From positions 1 through 6,930 of the forward strand of contig DYCJ01000137.1 of the NCBI GenBank assembly GCA_019418195.1: a stretch of 6,930 bases of DNA, read 5' to 3'. This DNA comes from Clostridiales bacterium. GTDB taxonomy: Bacteria; Bacillota; Clostridia; Lachnospirales; Lachnospiraceae. Positions 4,248 to 6,930 of the stretch are shown piece by piece. The position numbers and the translations under genes were made by a program. Under the pieces are notes generated by a model. The model was not told the DNA's origin. It was given only the letters and a program-made list of their open reading frames with translations, and did not search any database. The stretch's first letter is position 1. The number at the start of each line of letters is the position of its first letter.

Positions 4248-6930
4248 TCAGATGTTTTTTCTTCTTCTCAGAAGTGCAGCTGCCACAGCGGCGCCCGCTG
4301 CTCCAAGCATGACGACTGCGGATACAAGAGTAGTTGTATCGCCGGTCTGCGGAGCGTTTTTACTGCCGGAATTTACGGAAGTGTCGTCGTTTACAGGCGT
4401 TCCTGATGTTCCGTTATCCCCGCTGTTATCTGGATCGGCTGCTCCGCCCTGATCTCCACTATTGTCCTGATCTCCGTTATTTCCCTGATTTCCGCCATTG
4501 TCGGTATCTTCCGTTTTGTTGATCGTAAATTTGTCCACTACGGTCATATCGTCTGCATAGTATGTTGTCATTGTGTAGGAAGTATCCGTAATGTCTATAT
4601 CTGTGACAGTACGTCTGTAGGACTGATCCATTACAGCTGAAAACGGCGCTTCCGCAGCTTTGATATCATAGTATTTACTTCCGCTGGCTGAGTTTGCCGT
4701 CAGGTAAAGGACGCCTTCCGGGTTCGTTACCTCACTCTGTACTCCGGCTGATGTGTCAGGTGTTGTTCCGTTCATCATATATGTTCTCGTGTATACATGG
4801 TCATGTCCCATCAGTACGACGTCAATTCCCAGTTCATCCAGTACCGGCGGGAGCTCTTCACGTCTCTGAAGAATGTCGCTGTCATCCGTATGACTTGCTG
4901 TGGAGTATACGGAATGATGGAAAATAACCGTCTTCCATGTCACATCCGGATTGGCTGCTATAGCCTCTTCCATGAATTTCTTATGCTCTGCCGTAGACAT
5001 ATCATTGGAGTTGATATCCATGAAGAGTGTGTTATTATATACGAACCAGTAGTCTGTTCCGGCAGTGGTTGCACCGTATTCATCGCTTTCATTCGGAAGA
5101 TTGAAATGCTCATTATATGCTGTACTTCCGCTGTCGTGGTTACCGATGGTCGTTACGCTTGCGAGTGAAGTGAATGCATCGTTTAAATATCCTGCATACT
5201 GTTCCTCATTGCTTGCTGTATTGACCTGATCACCCGCTGAGAAGAGGAAATCTGCGTCCAGTTTATTCTGGATCATATCCAGTGTCTCGTTCCAGCCTTC
5301 GATATCTTTCTCAGTAGTGCCTGCGCCGATCTGCGGGTCACCTACGAACGCAAAGCTGAATCCCTCATCATAGTCGCCTGTTGTGAAGCTGTATGTCTCA
5401 CTTACTGTATCTCCGTTAACAACGCGGTATACATATTCCGTATTTTCTGCCAGATTTGAGAGCGTTGCCTGATTAGAGCTGAATCCCTCATCATTAGCCG
5501 GAGTAGCAGCTGCATTTACAACTGTATAGGAGGACGGGAATTCTCCGTCTTTCATGTCAGCCTTCTTTGCAAGCTGTACCTGACCTGCTTTGTCTGTGTC
5601 TGCATACCAGGTAAGCCCCCTGCTGCTCTCGTCCGAGCCCAGAGTCAGAATAACCGACTTCTGTACTACCGGCTCCGGCTGTGGTTCTTCTTCCGGAGTC
5701 TTATTGATCGTGAATGTATCAAGTACATCCATTGTATCAGCATAATATGTCGTCATTGTAAAGGCGGTATCTGTCACATCCACGTCTGTCACTGTACGCC
5801 TCTTAGACTGGTCCATCTTTGCTGCGAACGGTGCTTCCGGTGCTTTGATATCGTAATATTTACTTCCACTGGCTGAGTTTGCTGTAAGATAGAGGACGCC
5901 TTCCGGATCTGTCACCTCGCTCTGTACCCCGCCTGATGTGTCTGGTGTTGTTCCGTTCATCATATATGTTCTTGTGTATACATGGTCATGTCCCATCAGC
6001 ACGACATCGATCCCCAGTTCATCCAGTACCGGCGGGAGCTCTTCACGTCTCTGAAGAATGTCGCTGTCATCCGTATGACTTGCTGTGGAGTATACAGAAT
6101 GATGGAAAGCTACAACCTTCCACCTGACATCCGGATTAGCTGCGATAGCCGCCTGCATAAATTCCTTATGTTCAGCTGTTGAACGGTCATTGGAGTTGAT
6201 ATCCATAAACAGTGTATTGTTATAAACAAACCAGTAGTCTGAACCTGCTTCTGTGGTTCCAAGTCCGCTGCTCTCATTCGGAAGATTGAAATGCTGATTA
6301 TACGCTGCACTTGAGCTGTCGTGGTTACCGATGGTCGTTACACTTGCAAGCGAAGTGAACGCATCATTTAAGTATCCTGCATACTGTTCCTCATTGCTGG
6401 CGCTGTTGACCTGATCGCCTGCCGAGAAGAGGAAGTCAACATCCATTTCATTCTGGATCGTATCCAGTGTCGCGTTCCAGCCTTCGATATCTGTCGCAGT
6501 AGTGCCTGCACCGATCTGCGGGTCACCTACAAACGCAAAGCTGAATCCTTCATCATAGCCGTCAGTAGAGAAAGTATATGTATCACTCACTGTATCACCG
6601 TTTACTACACGGTATACATACTCCGTATTCTCTTCAAGGCCTGACATTGTCGCCTGGTTTGAATAGAATCCGTTGTCATTTGAAGCGGTAGATACAGCAT
6701 CTGCTGTCACATATTCTTCCGGGAACTGATCGTCTTTCATATCAGCAGCTTTTGCATACTGAACCTGAGCGGCAGCATCTGTATCTGCATACCAGGTGAG
6801 GCCGCGGCTGCTCTCATCGCCGCCAAGCGTAAGAATTACGGACTTCTGCTCCACGGCTTCTGCCGGTTCATTGTAATTGGCTGTCAGCTCCGAGAACTCA
6901 AAGTAAATATCAGAGCTCGACGCCCGGTCA
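4248..6930 (-). CDS. Cell-wall-anchored tandem metallophosphoesterase (5' end beyond right edge)
   Basis: The frame is open to the right edge; at least 893 residues are visible. Residues here are numbered from the GTG at 6854, but 25 coding residues precede it (DIYFEFSELTANYNEPAEA and others), so that GTG is not the true start. Two copies of the same module occur (3-386 and 398-781). Each has a purple-acid-phosphatase-like FnIII domain and a calcineurin-like phosphoesterase domain. Metal-site motifs are complete in both: GDPQ (110/505), GDQVN (146/541), GNHD (176/571), HH (251/646), GHDH (288/683). They should hydrolyse phosphate esters outside the cell; the substrate is unknown. A proline/glutamate linker (387-397) joins the modules. 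A Gly/Asn/Asp-rich stalk (784-830), APQTGD (834-839), a hydrophobic segment and RRRK form a sortase signal. The signal peptide must lie off-window. Confidence 0.93.
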   Translation of the reverse strand, partial: DRASSSDIYFEFSELTANYNEPAEAVEQKSVILTLGGDESSRGLTWYADTDAAAQVQYAKAADMKDDQFPEEYVTADAVSTASNDNGFYSNQATMSGLEENTEYVYRVVNGDTVSDTYTFSTDGYDEGFSFAFVGDPQIGAGTTATDIEGWNATLDTIQNEMDVDFLFSAGDQVNSASNEEQYAGYLNDAFTSLASVTTIGNHDSSSAAYNQHFNLPNESSGLGTTEAGSDYWFVYNNTLFMDINSNDRSTAEHKEFMQAAIAANPDVRWKVVAFHHSVYSTASHTDDSDILQRREELPPVLDELGIDVVLMGHDHVYTRTYMMNGTTPDTSGGVQSEVTDPEGVLYLTANSASGSKYYDIKAPEAPFAAKMDQSKRRTVTDVDVTDTAFTMTTYYADTMDVLDTFTINKTPEEEPQPEPVVQKSVILTLGSDESSRGLTWYADTDKAGQVQLAKKADMKDGEFPSSYTVVNAAATPANDEGFSSNQATLSNLAENTEYVYRVVNGDTVSETYSFTTGDYDEGFSFAFVGDPQIGAGTTEKDIEGWNETLDMIQNKLDADFLFSAGDQVNTASNEEQYAGYLNDAFTSLASVTTIGNHDSGSTAYNEHFNLPNESDEYGATTAGTDYWFVYNNTLFMDINSNDMSTAEHKKFMEEAIAANPDVTWKTVIFHHSVYSTASHTDDSDILQRREELPPVLDELGIDVVLMGHDHVYTRTYMMNGTTPDTSAGVQSEVTNPEGVLYLTANSASGSKYYDIKAAEAPFSAVMDQSYRRTVTDIDITDTSYTMTTYYADDMTVVDKFTINKTEDTDNGGNQGNNGDQDNSGDQGGAADPDNSGDNGTSGTPVNDDTSVNSGSKNAPQTGDTTTLVSAVVMLGAAGAAVAAALLRRRKNI
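4251..4352 (-). other. Sortase cell-wall sorting signal (APQTGD type)
   Basis: The C-terminal 34 residues (835-868, plus A834 just before) have the three-part signal. It consists of the pentapeptide-like APQTG followed by D, a hydrophobic stretch of about 20 residues (LVSAVVMLGAAGAAVAAALL) and the basic tail RRRKNI. The first position is Ala, not the Leu of LPxTG; Ala/Ser/Asn-Pro-x-Thr-Gly-Asp forms are common in Clostridia. Cleavage is expected between Thr837 and Gly838, leaving the protein linked to peptidoglycan. Confidence 0.85.
4512..5663 (-). repeat. C-terminal copy of the tandem phosphoesterase module
   Basis: 384 codons, from QKSVILTLGSDES to FTINKT. It aligns with the N-terminal copy without a single gap at an offset of 1185 bases. 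By hand alignment about 65 residues differ, giving roughly 83% identity. Differences cluster in the FnIII-like part and around the substrate-side loop after NLPNES. The metal-ligand motifs are identical. Confidence 0.93.
4828..4910 (-). repeat. 83-bp block identical to 6013-6095
   Basis: The two copies are identical base for base over 83 bases, with mismatches at both flanks (4827/6012 and 4911/6096). The block encodes the stretch from VYSTASHTDDSD through LQRREELPPVLDELG. Elsewhere synonymous and replacement differences are frequent, so the uniformity here stands out. Confidence 0.9.
5697..6848 (-). repeat. N-terminal copy of the tandem phosphoesterase module
   Basis: 384 codons, from QKSVILTLGGDES to FTINKT. 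It is the partner of the copy at 4512-5663 and keeps all five metal-site motifs. Between the copies lies an 11-residue linker (PEEEPQPEPVV). Confidence 0.93.
6013..6095 (-). repeat. 83-bp block identical to 4828-4910
   Basis: N-terminal-module partner of the identical block. It sits between the HH metal motif and the GHDH motif, a part of the fold not expected to be under stronger coding constraint than the metal motifs themselves, which do carry silent differences between copies. Confidence 0.9.

Noticed and set aside
4694..6182. Pairs of similar plus-strand open frames (near 4694-5168 and 5936-6182)
   Set aside because: Their similarity to each other is a by-product of the tandem repeat on the minus strand; they are shadows of the phosphatase modules.
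4512..6848. CRISPR array or short tandem repeat
   Set aside because: The repeat unit is a 384-codon protein module present twice, not short repeats with spacers.

Overview
The window most resembles a chromosomal segment of a gut-type clostridium (Bacillota, probably Lachnospiraceae). This rests on AGGAGG-like ribosome-binding sites, a sortase-type APQTGD anchor, and typical Clostridia families (DUF1653, TraX-like, YibE/F, the short MCGRYY-type SRAP protein). The genus is not resolved. Every gene I can support is on the minus strand, so transcription runs from right to left.

Right part (3014-6930): a large cell-wall-anchored protein, cut by the right edge, carries two nearly identical copies of a purple-acid-phosphatase-like N-terminal domain plus a calcineurin-like metallophosphoesterase. 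A low-complexity Gly/Asn/Asp linker and a sorting signal follow. A multi-pass YibE/F-family membrane protein starts 26 bases downstream with a GTG, and a strong intrinsic terminator ends the unit. The pair is probably co-transcribed.

Middle (1762-3016): a good promoter begins right after that terminator and drives an intact TraX-family membrane protein. The next 426 bases look empty at first but hold gene debris. There is a roughly 30-codon fragment with the SatD-family signature ITLGDEFQ. It is followed by the N-terminal third of an SRAP (HMCES/YedK) DNA-protein-crosslink protein. That fragment keeps its RBS, start and catalytic Cys2, but has an in-frame amber codon and lacks everything beyond the tryptophan-glycine motif. 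A perfect 11-bp inverted repeat lies inside it.

Left part (1-1761): a tight four-gene cluster with gaps of 4, 25 and 30 bases. The order is a DUF1653 protein with an extra N-terminal SH3-like segment, an unrecognised 90-aa helical protein, a DUF1810 protein, and an alpha/beta hydrolase cut by the left edge. No promoter for it is clear; it may read through from the TraX gene or start within the decayed SRAP region.

The items most worth follow-up are the duplicated surface phosphatase with an 83-bp identical block, its pairing with YibE/F, and the two gene relics with the inverted repeat. I see no RNA genes, CRISPR arrays, insertion sequences or defence system.
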